58,886 bases of DNA. Source: Candidatus Saccharimonadota bacterium. Lineage in GTDB: Bacteria > Patescibacteriota > Saccharimonadia > Saccharimonadales > Saccharimonadaceae. A program made the translations under genes and the position numbers. The notes under the pieces are model-generated. The model was not told where the DNA came from and did no database searches. It saw only the letters and a list, made by a program, of their open reading frames with translations. Numbering within the stretch: the first letter of the stretch is position 1; every line of letters begins with the position of its first letter. Shown one piece after another: positions 16,833-25,767 of this stretch. Where the stretch lies: contig JAQGHA010000003.1 of assembly GCA_028289065.1 (NCBI GenBank), positions 1 to 58,886 of the forward strand. The letters run 5' to 3'.

Positions 16833-17209
16833 CCTCTATCGGCTAAAGTGGATTCAACAATTCGCAACAATTCTTTCGGCGAAGCCAATGATTTTAAGAT
16901 ATACCGTTCTACTCCAAGCTTAAAGGCAGTATCAACTTCCTTATGAGCTTCATAGTTACTAAAAAGAATAATTGACGTTTTTGGATGCTTCACTGATTGA
17001 TACTTTTCTAAAAACCCAATACCATCCATTATTGGCATACGCAGGTCAAGCAAAATAAGGTCGGGGTCACCGGCTTTTTCAATTTGATCTAAAGCCTCTT
17101 GGCCATTGAATGCCGTTGTAACGTCATAGCCAACTGAACTTAGGATTGTAAAGTAGGCGTCATTTAAATCTTTTTCATCTTCTACTACTAGAACTTTTGA
17201 TTTTTTCAT
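16829..17209 (-). CDS. Receiver-only response regulator
   Basis: 126 residues, a CheY-like receiver: acidic pair in VEDEKDL, phospho-acceptor Asp in LLDLRMPIMDGIGFLE, Thr/Ser in IILFSNY and Lys in YILKSLASP. There is no output domain. It lies 43 bases after the histidine kinase at 17253 and has GAAGAGGTAAT before its ATG. Close in sequence to the receiver at 18510. It probably signals by protein-protein contact or relays phosphate to another protein. Confidence 0.9.
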   Translation of the reverse strand: MKKSKVLVVEDEKDLNDAYFTILSSVGYDVTTAFNGQEALDQIEKAGDPDLILLDLRMPIMDGIGFLEKYQSVKHPKTSIILFSNYEAHKEVDTAFKLGVERYILKSLASPKELLRIVESTLADRG

Positions 17210-17252
17210 ATTACCTCTTCTCCGTAGTGCGGAATATTATCAATAGAATTAT

Positions 17253-18431
17253 TTAAATAGGTAATTCAACGGTGAACGTTGTCCCTTTGTTGTGTTCTGA
17301 CATAGCAGTAATTTTTCCATTATGTAAATCAACAATTTTCTTTGCCCAATACAACCCGAGTCCGCTACCTCCTACATGTGTCGATAAATCATTATCGATA
17401 CGTGAGAACTTTTGAAACAAGTGGTGTCTATCGGCTTCTTTTATGCCCACGCCCTCGTCTTTTACGCTTATCAAAACACGGTTATCCACTTGATTGATAG
17501 TTACCGTAATTGCCTTATGTTCGTGAGAATATTTACTAGCGTTGTTAATGATATTTTCAAGCACCATACGGATTAAGTTGCTGTCAATTTTGGCTTTTAT
17601 TGAAGATTTTGGCTTTTCACATACTACTGTTTGATAACGTTCAGTAAATGTATCTTGCTGTTCATTAATGATGCTACATACCAGTTCGTATACATCAGTC
17701 GTGGTTTTGACAGGTTTAATTTTGCCAGCATCAACTTGGGCTACTTTTAGTAAATCAGATATTATTCTTAACTGACGTTCGTTACTTTCGTAGGCTTTTT
17801 CTAGTAAGGTTAGTTGGTTTGGTTCAAGAGGGCCAGTAAAGCCTTCGACCAGCATACCAATATATTGTTTAACACCGGTCGCCGGTGTTCTTAGTTGGTG
17901 GGAAGCAAGAGAAATAAATTCATCTTTAGAAACATTTAAAAGTTGGAGTTCTTGGCGCTGTTTTTTTAGTAGCGTATTATTTTTACGAAGCCCATCTTCG
18001 TACTTCTTTCGATCAGATAAATCACGGGTAACCTTAGCGTACCCAATCAAGGTTCCAGACGCATCGTATAAAGAAGTAATAATGACGTTTGCCCAAAATT
18101 TCGTGCCGTCTTTTCGAACTCGCCAATCTTCATCCTCTACCCGTCCATATTGACGAGCAAGCTTTAACTCAAGTTCAGGCTTGTTTTTGTCTTTATCTTT
18201 TTGTAGGTAAAAAGTAGAAAAATGCTTACCAATAATTTCTGAGGCCGCGTAGCCTTTATTTTTTTGAGCACCTTTATTCCAGGTTTGAATATACCCACCG
18301 GCATCCATAAAGAAAATTGCGTAATCTTGCACATTATCAACTAATAGCTTATAAAGCTCTAGTTCTACTAGAGTTTCTTCATGTCTCATTTGAAGCGAAG
18401 ACATACTATTAGTTACAGCCTGCTTACTCAT
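17253..18431 (-). CDS. PAS-domain sensor histidine kinase
   Basis: 392 residues. A PAS domain at about 30-145 (YAIFFMDAGGYIQTWNKGAQKNKGY region, ending YAKVTRDLSDRKKYE) is followed by a short coiled coil, HisKA with SLASHQLRTPATGVKQY and an HATPase domain with NIINNASKYS, DEGVGI and GGSGLGLYWAKKIV. No membrane helix or signal peptide, so it senses a cytoplasmic cue, perhaps redox or a ligand in PAS. TATAGT (18437-18442) ends 5 bases before the ATG. Probably cotranscribed with the receiver gene at 16829. Confidence 0.92.
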   Translation of the reverse strand: MSKQAVTNSMSSLQMRHEETLVELELYKLLVDNVQDYAIFFMDAGGYIQTWNKGAQKNKGYAASEIIGKHFSTFYLQKDKDKNKPELELKLARQYGRVEDEDWRVRKDGTKFWANVIITSLYDASGTLIGYAKVTRDLSDRKKYEDGLRKNNTLLKKQRQELQLLNVSKDEFISLASHQLRTPATGVKQYIGMLVEGFTGPLEPNQLTLLEKAYESNERQLRIISDLLKVAQVDAGKIKPVKTTTDVYELVCSIINEQQDTFTERYQTVVCEKPKSSIKAKIDSNLIRMVLENIINNASKYSHEHKAITVTINQVDNRVLISVKDEGVGIKEADRHHLFQKFSRIDNDLSTHVGGSGLGLYWAKKIVDLHNGKITAMSEHNKGTTFTVELPI

Positions 18432-18436
18432 CTCGT

Positions 18437-18442
18437 ACTATA
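18437..18442 (-). promoter_or_regulatory. Predicted -10 (TATAGT) of a leaderless transcript
   Basis: The hexamer ends 5 bases before the histidine kinase ATG at 18431, leaving no room for a ribosome site. Confidence 0.5.
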
Positions 18443-18509
18443 CTAGCGACTAGTAACGGCTAGGTCTGTAAAATATTATACAAACATCTTAAACAAAGCT
18501 CAGAAAAAA

Positions 18510-18881
18510 CTAAGAAAGGTCGTTTACGATTTTGAGTAATGAAGATGGCGTTGCCAGCGCTTTCAGTACATAGCGCTCAGCGCCAAGGTCGTAAGCTTTA
18601 TCAACTTCCGCTTGCATATCGTAATTTGAAAACACGACAATATGAACGTCAGGATGCTTTTCTTTAGGCTGATAACTTTCTAAAAAGCCTATTCCATCCA
18701 TTACAGGCATACGTAAGTCTAAGAAAATAACATCTGGGTTATGTTGTTCGGCTACTTGCAGAGCTTCTTCGCCATTAAAAGCTGTAAACACATTTTCATA
18801 TGCAGTTTTTAAAATAGTTACATACGCTTCATTCAAAGCAACATCATCTTCAATAATTAATACAGTCGGTTTATTTTTCAT
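18510..18881 (-). CDS. Receiver-only response regulator
   Basis: 123 residues from the ATG at 18881, chosen because GGAG lies 6 bases upstream; a TTG at 18893 is the alternative. A CheY-like receiver with IIEDD, phospho-acceptor Asp55 in FLDLRMPVMDGIGFLE, VVFSNY and YVLKALATP. No DNA-binding or enzymatic domain. The start lies 1 base past the stop of the kinase at 18883, so the two form a coupled pair. It is a paralogue of the 16829 receiver. Confidence 0.9.
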   Translation of the reverse strand: MKNKPTVLIIEDDVALNEAYVTILKTAYENVFTAFNGEEALQVAEQHNPDVIFLDLRMPVMDGIGFLESYQPKEKHPDVHIVVFSNYDMQAEVDKAYDLGAERYVLKALATPSSLLKIVNDLS

Positions 18882-18882
18882 A

Positions 18883-21132
18883 TTATTCTCCAATCTTTAC
18901 AGTCGTTTTAGCAATATCACTATTTTTTGGCAAACATACACTAAAGGTCGAACCCTTTCCTAGGGTTGACGTTACTTTAATAGTACCACCATGCAAATCA
19001 ACTACCTTCTTTGCCCAGTATAACCCAAGGCCAGTTCCACCGACGTGATCTGATAGATGATTGTGAATACGATTAAACTTTTCAAAAAGTTTTTCAATAT
19101 CTTCAGGCGCAACCCCTACGCCGTTATCTTTAATCGAAACAGTTATTGCTTCATCATGGTTTGTAATTGAAACCCGTATTGCCTTGCCTGGATCGGAGTA
19201 TTTACTAGCGTTATCTATCATATTTTCTAATACCATTCTCATTTTATCTGGGTCAGCATAAGCGATTGCTTTAAAAGACGGGGCAACAAAACGTACGTCT
19301 TGTTTACGAGCTGCATAGGTATCTTGTTGCTCTTTGATAACATCGGTTAGTAGTTCTGAGAGGTCAATCATTTTCGGTCGTATACGTACCTTGCCGGCGT
19401 CAACTTGAGCGACTTTCAGCAAGTCAGATACTATAGTTAATTGTCGTTCATTACTTTCATAAGCTTTTTGTAAGTACGATCGTTGCATTTCGCTTATCTC
19501 ACCGGCCATTCCCTCGAGTATCATACCAACATACTGCTTTACACCCGTAGCAGGTGTACGTAATTGGTGAGAGGCCAATGAGATAAAATCGTCTTTTGTT
19601 TTATTTAAATCAATATAGTGTTGCACACGCTGGCTTTCAAGTTTATGACGACGTTCAATTTCGTTTTGCAAACCCTTGTTTGTCTTTTCTAGTTGAAGTG
19701 TTCGTTTTTTAACGCGATCTTCCAGTACCGAATTAAACTTTTCTAGACGGTCTTGCAACTTTTTACGTTCATCAATTTCAGTTTTAGCATCTTGGAATAA
19801 GTTGGCGTTATATACCGCTAAGGCCGCTCGATTAGCTAGCCCTTGAGCGATTTCAACATCGTTAGCATCATAGTGACGGTGTGACTCGGTTGATATAAAA
19901 GTAATTACCCCGATAGTTATGCCATCAATTTTAAGTGGTACGGTAATAACTGAGTGGATATCCAAGTCGCGAAGTAATTTAAGTTCTTTTTTATTTTTTG
20001 CGGCCGCCACCAGCATCTCATCAGTGACAACAGGAGTGTGCTCAATTTTTCCGGTACGAATAACAAGTGCTGATCCGTTCTCAGCATCGATGCTAACTGG
20101 GCCTTGTTTCGCCCTTAATTCTTTAGCCCATTTCACTTTTTCTGGGTCTTTATGAGCGATAGCTACTTGTTCAATTTTTCCATTTTCTAAAATATCTATT
20201 GAACACCAATCGGCAACATCTGGCACAATCATTGAAGCAATTGCATCAAGGGTTTGCCTATACCCAAGTGAAGCCGAGAACTGCGTATTGGCTTTCGCTA
20301 AAATGTGCAGGCTCTTTTCGGCAATTTTACGCTTCGTAATATCCACCACTAACCCAGGGAAACGAACCGGCTTACCGGTTTTATCAACCTCTACGTGCCC
20401 TCGAGCGAGCAACCATCGGATATTTCCCTCGTTGTCATAGGTTCGATATTCACTCTCATAAGATGAAGATTTTTTTGTAAGCGCTTTGGTGATCGACTCT
20501 TTTACACGCCCGGCATCATCAGGATGAACTCGTTTAGTCAGCTCGCTAAGTGGTACTTCCATTTGTTTTGACCCGTCGCCAATGCCAAATAATTTTACAA
20601 GGTTTTTGTCGGCAAGCACCTTGTCTTCATCAAGGTTCCACATCCACGTACCCACTTCGCTATAGTCCAAAGCACGTTCAAGTTGGTCTTGGGCTATCGT
20701 TAACTCACGACGTGCTAAAGTTTTCTCGGTAATATCAGACGTTTGTTGACAGATTGCGATAACCTTACCGTCTTCAAAGACGGGGTAGTGAGTTACTTCC
20801 CAAAATTTAGTCGTCATTTTACCGCTATGGTCTTTAAGGTCGTAGCTTAAATCAGGCATCGTATCTGGTTGGCCGGTTTTTATAACTTTTCTAAATGACT
20901 CTAAAAGGCGACTAACACCTTTCGTGAGGTATTCTTCAGATGTATCTGGAAATGCTTCTAGCACCGGCTTACCAATCACACTATCACGCTCTACCATAGC
21001 AATTCGAGCGTGCGCTTCGTTCTCTTCAATAACGGTAAACACAGGGTCGTTAGCATCGAACACAATATACGCCGTTTCTAGTGATCGGAATAATTCTTTG
21101 AAATTAAGCACAGAGTTGGTTTCTTTAGTCAT
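18883..21132 (-). CDS. PAS-PAS-GAF sensor histidine kinase
   Basis: 749 residues. Order: PAS about 10-135 (ending CQQTSDITEKTLARRE), PAS about 150-270 (ending LVVDITKRKIAEKSL), GAF about 290-450, coiled coil about 455-520, HisKA with SLASHQLRTPATGVKQYVGM, HATPase with NMIDNASKYS, DNGVGV and GGTGLGLYWAKKVV. No membrane helix is seen, so it is cytoplasmic. The kinase core is nearly the same as in the 17253 kinase, showing a duplication with different sensor parts. It is paired with the receiver at 18510. Confidence 0.92.
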   Translation of the reverse strand: MTKETNSVLNFKELFRSLETAYIVFDANDPVFTVIEENEAHARIAMVERDSVIGKPVLEAFPDTSEEYLTKGVSRLLESFRKVIKTGQPDTMPDLSYDLKDHSGKMTTKFWEVTHYPVFEDGKVIAICQQTSDITEKTLARRELTIAQDQLERALDYSEVGTWMWNLDEDKVLADKNLVKLFGIGDGSKQMEVPLSELTKRVHPDDAGRVKESITKALTKKSSSYESEYRTYDNEGNIRWLLARGHVEVDKTGKPVRFPGLVVDITKRKIAEKSLHILAKANTQFSASLGYRQTLDAIASMIVPDVADWCSIDILENGKIEQVAIAHKDPEKVKWAKELRAKQGPVSIDAENGSALVIRTGKIEHTPVVTDEMLVAAAKNKKELKLLRDLDIHSVITVPLKIDGITIGVITFISTESHRHYDANDVEIAQGLANRAALAVYNANLFQDAKTEIDERKKLQDRLEKFNSVLEDRVKKRTLQLEKTNKGLQNEIERRHKLESQRVQHYIDLNKTKDDFISLASHQLRTPATGVKQYVGMILEGMAGEISEMQRSYLQKAYESNERQLTIVSDLLKVAQVDAGKVRIRPKMIDLSELLTDVIKEQQDTYAARKQDVRFVAPSFKAIAYADPDKMRMVLENMIDNASKYSDPGKAIRVSITNHDEAITVSIKDNGVGVAPEDIEKLFEKFNRIHNHLSDHVGGTGLGLYWAKKVVDLHGGTIKVTSTLGKGSTFSVCLPKNSDIAKTTVKIGE

Positions 21133-21184
21133 ACACTCTCAAATTATTTGTATATATAATTATACTGTTTTACCCTGTGAATAT

Positions 21185-21214
21185 AAATAGGAGACCACCA
21201 AGGGTCTCCTATTT
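21185..21214 (-). terminator. 12-bp hairpin terminator
   Basis: AAATAGGAGACC (21185-21196) and GGTCTCCTATTT (21203-21214) form a perfect stem with a 6-base loop, 18 bases past the stop of the gene at 21233. Confidence 0.75.
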
Positions 21215-21232
21215 AGTTATACGTTAATGCAT

Positions 21233-21508
21233 TTATTGAACGCGAGTTGCACGACGGCCGCTGAAAGCTTTAACGATAGCTAGTAGGATAACTGCACCTA
21301 CAATTGCTACGATTAGACTTGTAAGGTTGAAACCCTCAACAGTGTTACCGGTTAACATGCGGTAGAGGAATCCACCTACGAATGCACCGATGATACCAAC
21401 AACGATATTTGCCATTGCGCCCATTTGCGCGTTAGTTTTCATAATCATGGATGCAATCCATCCAGCTAATGCACCGAATAGTATCCAAAGTACAATATCA
21501 AGTATCAT
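21233..21508 (-). CDS. GlsB/YeaQ/YmgE-type small membrane protein
   Basis: 91 residues, three membrane helices: ILDIVLWILFGALAGWIASMIM, NIVVGIIGAFVGGFLYRML and SLIVAIVGAVILLAIVKAF. The GALAGW..S, GAFVGG and VGAVILL pattern is that of the transglycosylase-associated (GlsB/YeaQ/YmgE) family, linked in other bacteria to stress response; the molecular function is unknown. A strong AAGGAG site precedes the ATG and a hairpin terminator follows, so it is an independent, probably abundant product. Confidence 0.88.
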   Translation of the reverse strand: MILDIVLWILFGALAGWIASMIMKTNAQMGAMANIVVGIIGAFVGGFLYRMLTGNTVEGFNLTSLIVAIVGAVILLAIVKAFSGRRATRVQ

Positions 21509-21613
21509 TTTAATTCTCCTTTTTTAATATATTTATAGAATAGCGAAGTATGTAAAAATTTCCTGTAAAAAATTTTACTAAATCAACAAAATCCTATTAA
21601 TAACTATTGACGA

Positions 21614-22000
21614 CTAAGAATTATTGATAGAGGTGATGTTTAATACATCGGAAGGTTCTGGGGTTGAATTATTCTTTTTTACCACACTATATGTTGGCGT
21701 CACCATAACTACCTTTTCTATCATATCAACCTGATGATTCGTCTTTACAATAAAGGTATTTCGATTCAAATGAATTGCTCGGTATTCCGTTAATAACAGT
21801 GGGATTCTCACCGAGCAATTTTCATCAGAGCATTCACACTTAAAATGGAGAATTAGATTCTCGTCACGAACAAGGTTAAAATGGCCATCTTTCCTATGCA
21901 TCGCATCTAAGTCATCTAAGTCTGTTCCTACTTTTTCATTCGCTCGTCGGAAAATCATTTCATTTTCGATTTGCTGGCGTTCGGCTCGTGATAATTTCAT
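21614..22000 (-). CDS. Unknown cytoplasmic protein with CxCxxxxC motif
   Basis: 128 residues. The N-terminal helix (LSRAERQQIENEMIFRRANEKV) is followed by LHFKCECSDENCSVRIPL, a possible zinc site, and a beta region ending TYSVVKKNN. The same arrangement, a helix, CECsdxxC, then a strand-rich tail, is one I associate with conserved hypothetical proteins in this and other bacterial groups, but I cannot name the family. The gene is monocistronic. Confidence 0.7.
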   Translation of the reverse strand: MKLSRAERQQIENEMIFRRANEKVGTDLDDLDAMHRKDGHFNLVRDENLILHFKCECSDENCSVRIPLLLTEYRAIHLNRNTFIVKTNHQVDMIEKVVMVTPTYSVVKKNNSTPEPSDVLNITSINNS

Positions 22001-22195
22001 ATGTATATATTATCAGTTATTTGCATTGTATGTCTAAACAATGATATGTATGCATACATAAAGAGACGATATACTTGATATAGCTTGTGTTTAACTAAAG
22101 ATAACTTTATACTTTCTATAGAGATAAACATCCCATGCCACGGCATTTACTCAACGAGTAGTTACCATCAAATTGATAACAAAATAGGAGAATAA

Positions 22196-22606
22196 ATGGG
22201 ATTTTCACCCGGCGGTTCAGGAAGCATTGCTACCAGTAGCGACGTAAGCTTTAGTAATTTAGCAAGCGGACAAGTGCTAACGTATGACACAACTACCCAA
22301 AAATGGAAAAATGTCGCTGCATCAGCCGGCCTTTTGGCATCTAAAGACACGGCTGCTTCCGGCAATAGCACTTTTACTGCCGGCTCAACTGCCAATTTAA
22401 CAAAGTTCACCGGAACGTTATCGGCCGATAGGGTGATTACGCTAGCGGCGGCGGCAGCCAACTCGTATTTCGACCTGTCATTTATCGATACAGTCTTTAA
22501 TGGTTTCAGCGTGACTATTTCTAATGGTACCTTTAGCCATTCCTTTAGCTATCCAACTTTCATTAAGTATGTAAACATAGCCGGTACCTGGGAGCGAGTT
22601 CTTTAA
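22196..22606 (+). CDS. Short tail-fibre-like protein
   Basis: 136 residues without a signal peptide. The N-terminus (GFSPGGSGSIATSSDVSFSNLASGQVLTYD is the pattern, then TTQKWKN) resembles phage tail-fibre and receptor-binding proteins. The C-terminal half (LTKFTGTLSADRVITL to AGTWERVL) is a version of the terminal module of the two following GH81 proteins. AGGAG lies 8 bases before the ATG. Its TAA overlaps the ATG of the next gene (TAATG), so translation is coupled. It may be a fibre subunit or chaperone-like partner of the enzymes. Confidence 0.65.
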   Translation: MGFSPGGSGSIATSSDVSFSNLASGQVLTYDTTTQKWKNVAASAGLLASKDTAASGNSTFTAGSTANLTKFTGTLSADRVITLAAAAANSYFDLSFIDTVFNGFSVTISNGTFSHSFSYPTFIKYVNIAGTWERVL

Positions 22607-25600
22607 TGGCTTTTAGTGACCCAATTTCTACCTCGGCACCGGTCTATGATAATAGAACTAACTCAATTACAACCCCAGCCGCTAGTAGTTGGTGGGGGCC
22701 GGCTATTTCTGCACCCTACCCTACAAATGCCTGGTTTATGGACTACGTCATTGAGCCTAATGCGGATTTATTGCAATCAAAAAGTGATCGCCGTTTATCT
22801 GTTAACCCGTATAACTTACGCGTAAATACTGCCGGTATTGATACTAACAAACCATTCATACGGACTTACACTGATAACCGCACCATTCGTAACGAACACC
22901 AAATTAACTACGACGCGTCAGCTGAAAATTATGGCTGGAAAGGCGACCAATACCCACAAATCTGGCGTTACCTTGACCTTACGCTTCGTTCAACCGAAAC
23001 TACCGTTTCGCGTTACCTTAAATCGTTTGATCAGTTATCGGCAACGTTCCGCTGGAACGTCGATGGCTCGCACTATATGGAAGCTCCCATTGTGCGCGGG
23101 ATGCCGTATGTAACAATGCGCTATACCGCTATGACCCCTGTTATTGAAACGGCCAACACCGACTATCATGCAATCGTCAGCGTCAATGGAAGTAGCCCAA
23201 GTGGTACATTTACCGGAACAAAGTTTAAATTGGTAGTAAACCGTCCTTACCTAGGTGCTGGTGCCACAGAAACCTGGATTGTCTACGCCCAGTCTTCTAT
23301 CACCTTCACAGCAACATCGCTTAATCTAATTGCAACCGGGCAATACACTGGCTACATTCGTCTCGCGGTCATTGCCAATGGTAGCGGCAGTGAAACAATG
23401 CTGGATACATATAAGGATGCCGTGCCAATTGGCGGAACGACTGCGGTTACAGTGAGTGGCGGGAATGTTCAAACAACCACTTTTTCTTATACAAAAGTAG
23501 GTACTGGTTCAAACCTTATAACGTATGCCCTGCCTCACCATGAAGCAATATTAACTTCACCGACATACGTCCCTAACCACAGCTTCCCTACAATCCGTGG
23601 CACCTTGCACGCTGTTATTGGTAATATCTGGACACTTTCCGATACGCTTAGTACCATAACTTGGAATTCGCCTAACGCCATTGATGGTGGTAGGTTATCT
23701 GGCATAACTTCAGCCTTGGCGACTGAAAAAACTTTTGCCGCCAGCAACCTAGATGCCACTGAAGCTTATACATTTGGTAAGCAAATATCCCGCGCAGCCC
23801 GCTTAGCGCTGATTGCTGATCAAGTTGGTGATACGACAGCACGCGACAGTATTATTGCTTCAATGAAAACGTATCTAAACCCGTGGTTTAACCGCAGCGC
23901 CAATGCCAATACAACCCTCAGTTTGGCCTATGACACCACATGGGGTGGTATCGTTTCGATGAATGCTTTGGTCACGTCGCCTCCCGGTAACCCTAACCAA
24001 GCCACTGAATTTGGCAATGCCATTTATAACGACCATTATTTTCACTGGGGATATTATATATACGCTGCTGCGGTAATTGCCCACTTTGATGCCGCATGGG
24101 GCACAACCTACCGAGCCAAGGTTAATGACATCATTCGTGACATTGCCAACCCGTCAGTGTCGGGCGACCCCTACTTTACCCAGCTTCGACATTACGACTG
24201 GTACGAAGGTCACTCTTGGGCAGCCGGTTTGCAATCAAATGGTGACGGCCGTAACCAGGAATCTACCTCTGAAGCAATGCATGCGTGGTACGGGATAAAC
24301 TTGTGGGGCCTCGCTACTAGCCAGCCCGACCTGCGAAATGTTGGTCGGTTCTTACAAGCCGCCGAAGTGCGTTCTGCTAAAACATATTGGCAAATGCCAA
24401 GCTATAACAGCGTATACCCATCGGGCTTTGCCGCTCAAAAAATGGTTGCTCTTATATTTATGAACAAGGCGTTTAACGGCACTTGGTTTGGGCTTGGTGA
24501 TGACCAAATTGTAGGTATTGAAACCATGCCATTTACGCCGGCTACCCACGAATTACTAACGAGTTCCTACGTAGCGGAAATGTATCCTGTCCGTTTGCAG
24601 CCAAAAGAAACGACCTCTACAGCCACTACCCCGGGTGGTTGGCTTGGTAATACCTTGGCTACAAAGGCAATTATTAACCCTGACGCAGCTTATACGGCTC
24701 TCTCGAGTACGCCTTTGGGTGACCCTGAATACATTGATAAGCAAGGTGCATCAAAAACAAATTTCCTATGGTGGACGGCCGTTCAAAATGTCAGTACCTC
24801 AGAGGCAATATCCACCACTACCGGTTTGTCCGTGTCACCTGCCTCTACGGCCGCATCCGGTGCTACCGTTACCATGACGGCCACAATCTCGCCGTCTGCT
24901 GCTGGTACCGTCTATTTTTACGATGACACTACTTTATTGGGTAGCACGGTTGTATCAGGTACGACCGCCAGTTTATCTATAACCACACTAGCATCGGGCA
25001 CTCGATCATTGAGCGCGACCTTTAGTCCTACCGATACGGACACCTATAGTGGCTCGACCTCAAGCAACGTTTCGTACACCATCACCGGCGGTTCGTCGGC
25101 GATAACAACTTCTACCAGCCTGAGTGCCTCACCGGTAAGTTCAACAACCGCTGGCAACAATGTAACATTCACCGCTACAGTGTCGCCCTCAAATGCTGTG
25201 GGTACGGTCACATTTAAGGATGGTGCCTCTACCATCGGGACTGGTACTGTCAGTGGTGGGGTGGCAACCTACGCAACCAGCGCACTTTCTACTGCAGCTC
25301 ACACTATAAGCGCTGTCTTTAACCCTACGGTTCCAGCTAACTTCACGGCATCAACCTCGGCAAACCTGACGTATACCATTACGGCTGCTGGCGGCGGTTC
25401 GAATAATTCTAACGCCAATGACGTTCCTTACATGGCCTTCGTCAGCGGGCAACCAAATACCGCCGTCCGTATAGGTATAACCGATAGTAACTACACTATT
25501 GCTGCTCAAGATACGATTATTGCCTACACAACACTTACCGTTACTCGCACCGTAACATTGCCAAGTGCTGCCGGTAATGTTGGCCGCAGCATTGTTATTA

Positions 25601-25746
25601 AAGACGAATCTGGAAACTGTAATAGCGGTCGACAGATTGTTATTTCTGGCCTGATTGATAACTCCGCCAGTAACGTCATAACAACCGCTTTTGGAAGTAT
25701 CCGGTTATATAGCGGCGGCAACGGCTGGTATAAAATATCATCCTAA
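22606..25746 (+). CDS. GH81 endo-beta-1,3-glucanase with Ig-like repeats, no signal peptide
   Basis: 1046 residues. The N-terminal GH81 part (about 1-740) shows NDHYFHWGYYIYAAAV with Asp476 and NQESTSEAMHAWYG with Glu552 and Glu556, the conserved acidic residues of GH81, 76 residues apart. It would hydrolyse beta-1,3-glucan (laminarin, callose, fungal walls). Two bacterial Ig-like repeats follow (about 745-930; SxSPxSTTAGNNVTFTATV pattern), then a terminal module (about 945-1046) with ARTVTLPSA-like and VIKDESGNC segments shared with the next gene. The start MAFSDPIST has no Sec or Tat signal. Export route unknown. Confidence 0.9.
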   Translation: MAFSDPISTSAPVYDNRTNSITTPAASSWWGPAISAPYPTNAWFMDYVIEPNADLLQSKSDRRLSVNPYNLRVNTAGIDTNKPFIRTYTDNRTIRNEHQINYDASAENYGWKGDQYPQIWRYLDLTLRSTETTVSRYLKSFDQLSATFRWNVDGSHYMEAPIVRGMPYVTMRYTAMTPVIETANTDYHAIVSVNGSSPSGTFTGTKFKLVVNRPYLGAGATETWIVYAQSSITFTATSLNLIATGQYTGYIRLAVIANGSGSETMLDTYKDAVPIGGTTAVTVSGGNVQTTTFSYTKVGTGSNLITYALPHHEAILTSPTYVPNHSFPTIRGTLHAVIGNIWTLSDTLSTITWNSPNAIDGGRLSGITSALATEKTFAASNLDATEAYTFGKQISRAARLALIADQVGDTTARDSIIASMKTYLNPWFNRSANANTTLSLAYDTTWGGIVSMNALVTSPPGNPNQATEFGNAIYNDHYFHWGYYIYAAAVIAHFDAAWGTTYRAKVNDIIRDIANPSVSGDPYFTQLRHYDWYEGHSWAAGLQSNGDGRNQESTSEAMHAWYGINLWGLATSQPDLRNVGRFLQAAEVRSAKTYWQMPSYNSVYPSGFAAQKMVALIFMNKAFNGTWFGLGDDQIVGIETMPFTPATHELLTSSYVAEMYPVRLQPKETTSTATTPGGWLGNTLATKAIINPDAAYTALSSTPLGDPEYIDKQGASKTNFLWWTAVQNVSTSEAISTTTGLSVSPASTAASGATVTMTATISPSAAGTVYFYDDTTLLGSTVVSGTTASLSITTLASGTRSLSATFSPTDTDTYSGSTSSNVSYTITGGSSAITTSTSLSASPVSSTTAGNNVTFTATVSPSNAVGTVTFKDGASTIGTGTVSGGVATYATSALSTAAHTISAVFNPTVPANFTASTSANLTYTITAAGGGSNNSNANDVPYMAFVSGQPNTAVRIGITDSNYTIAAQDTIIAYTTLTVTRTVTLPSAAGNVGRSIVIKDESGNCNSGRQIVISGLIDNSASNVITTAFGSIRLYSGGNGWYKISS

Positions 25747-25767
25747 TACTAAGAACGGAATTACTTA

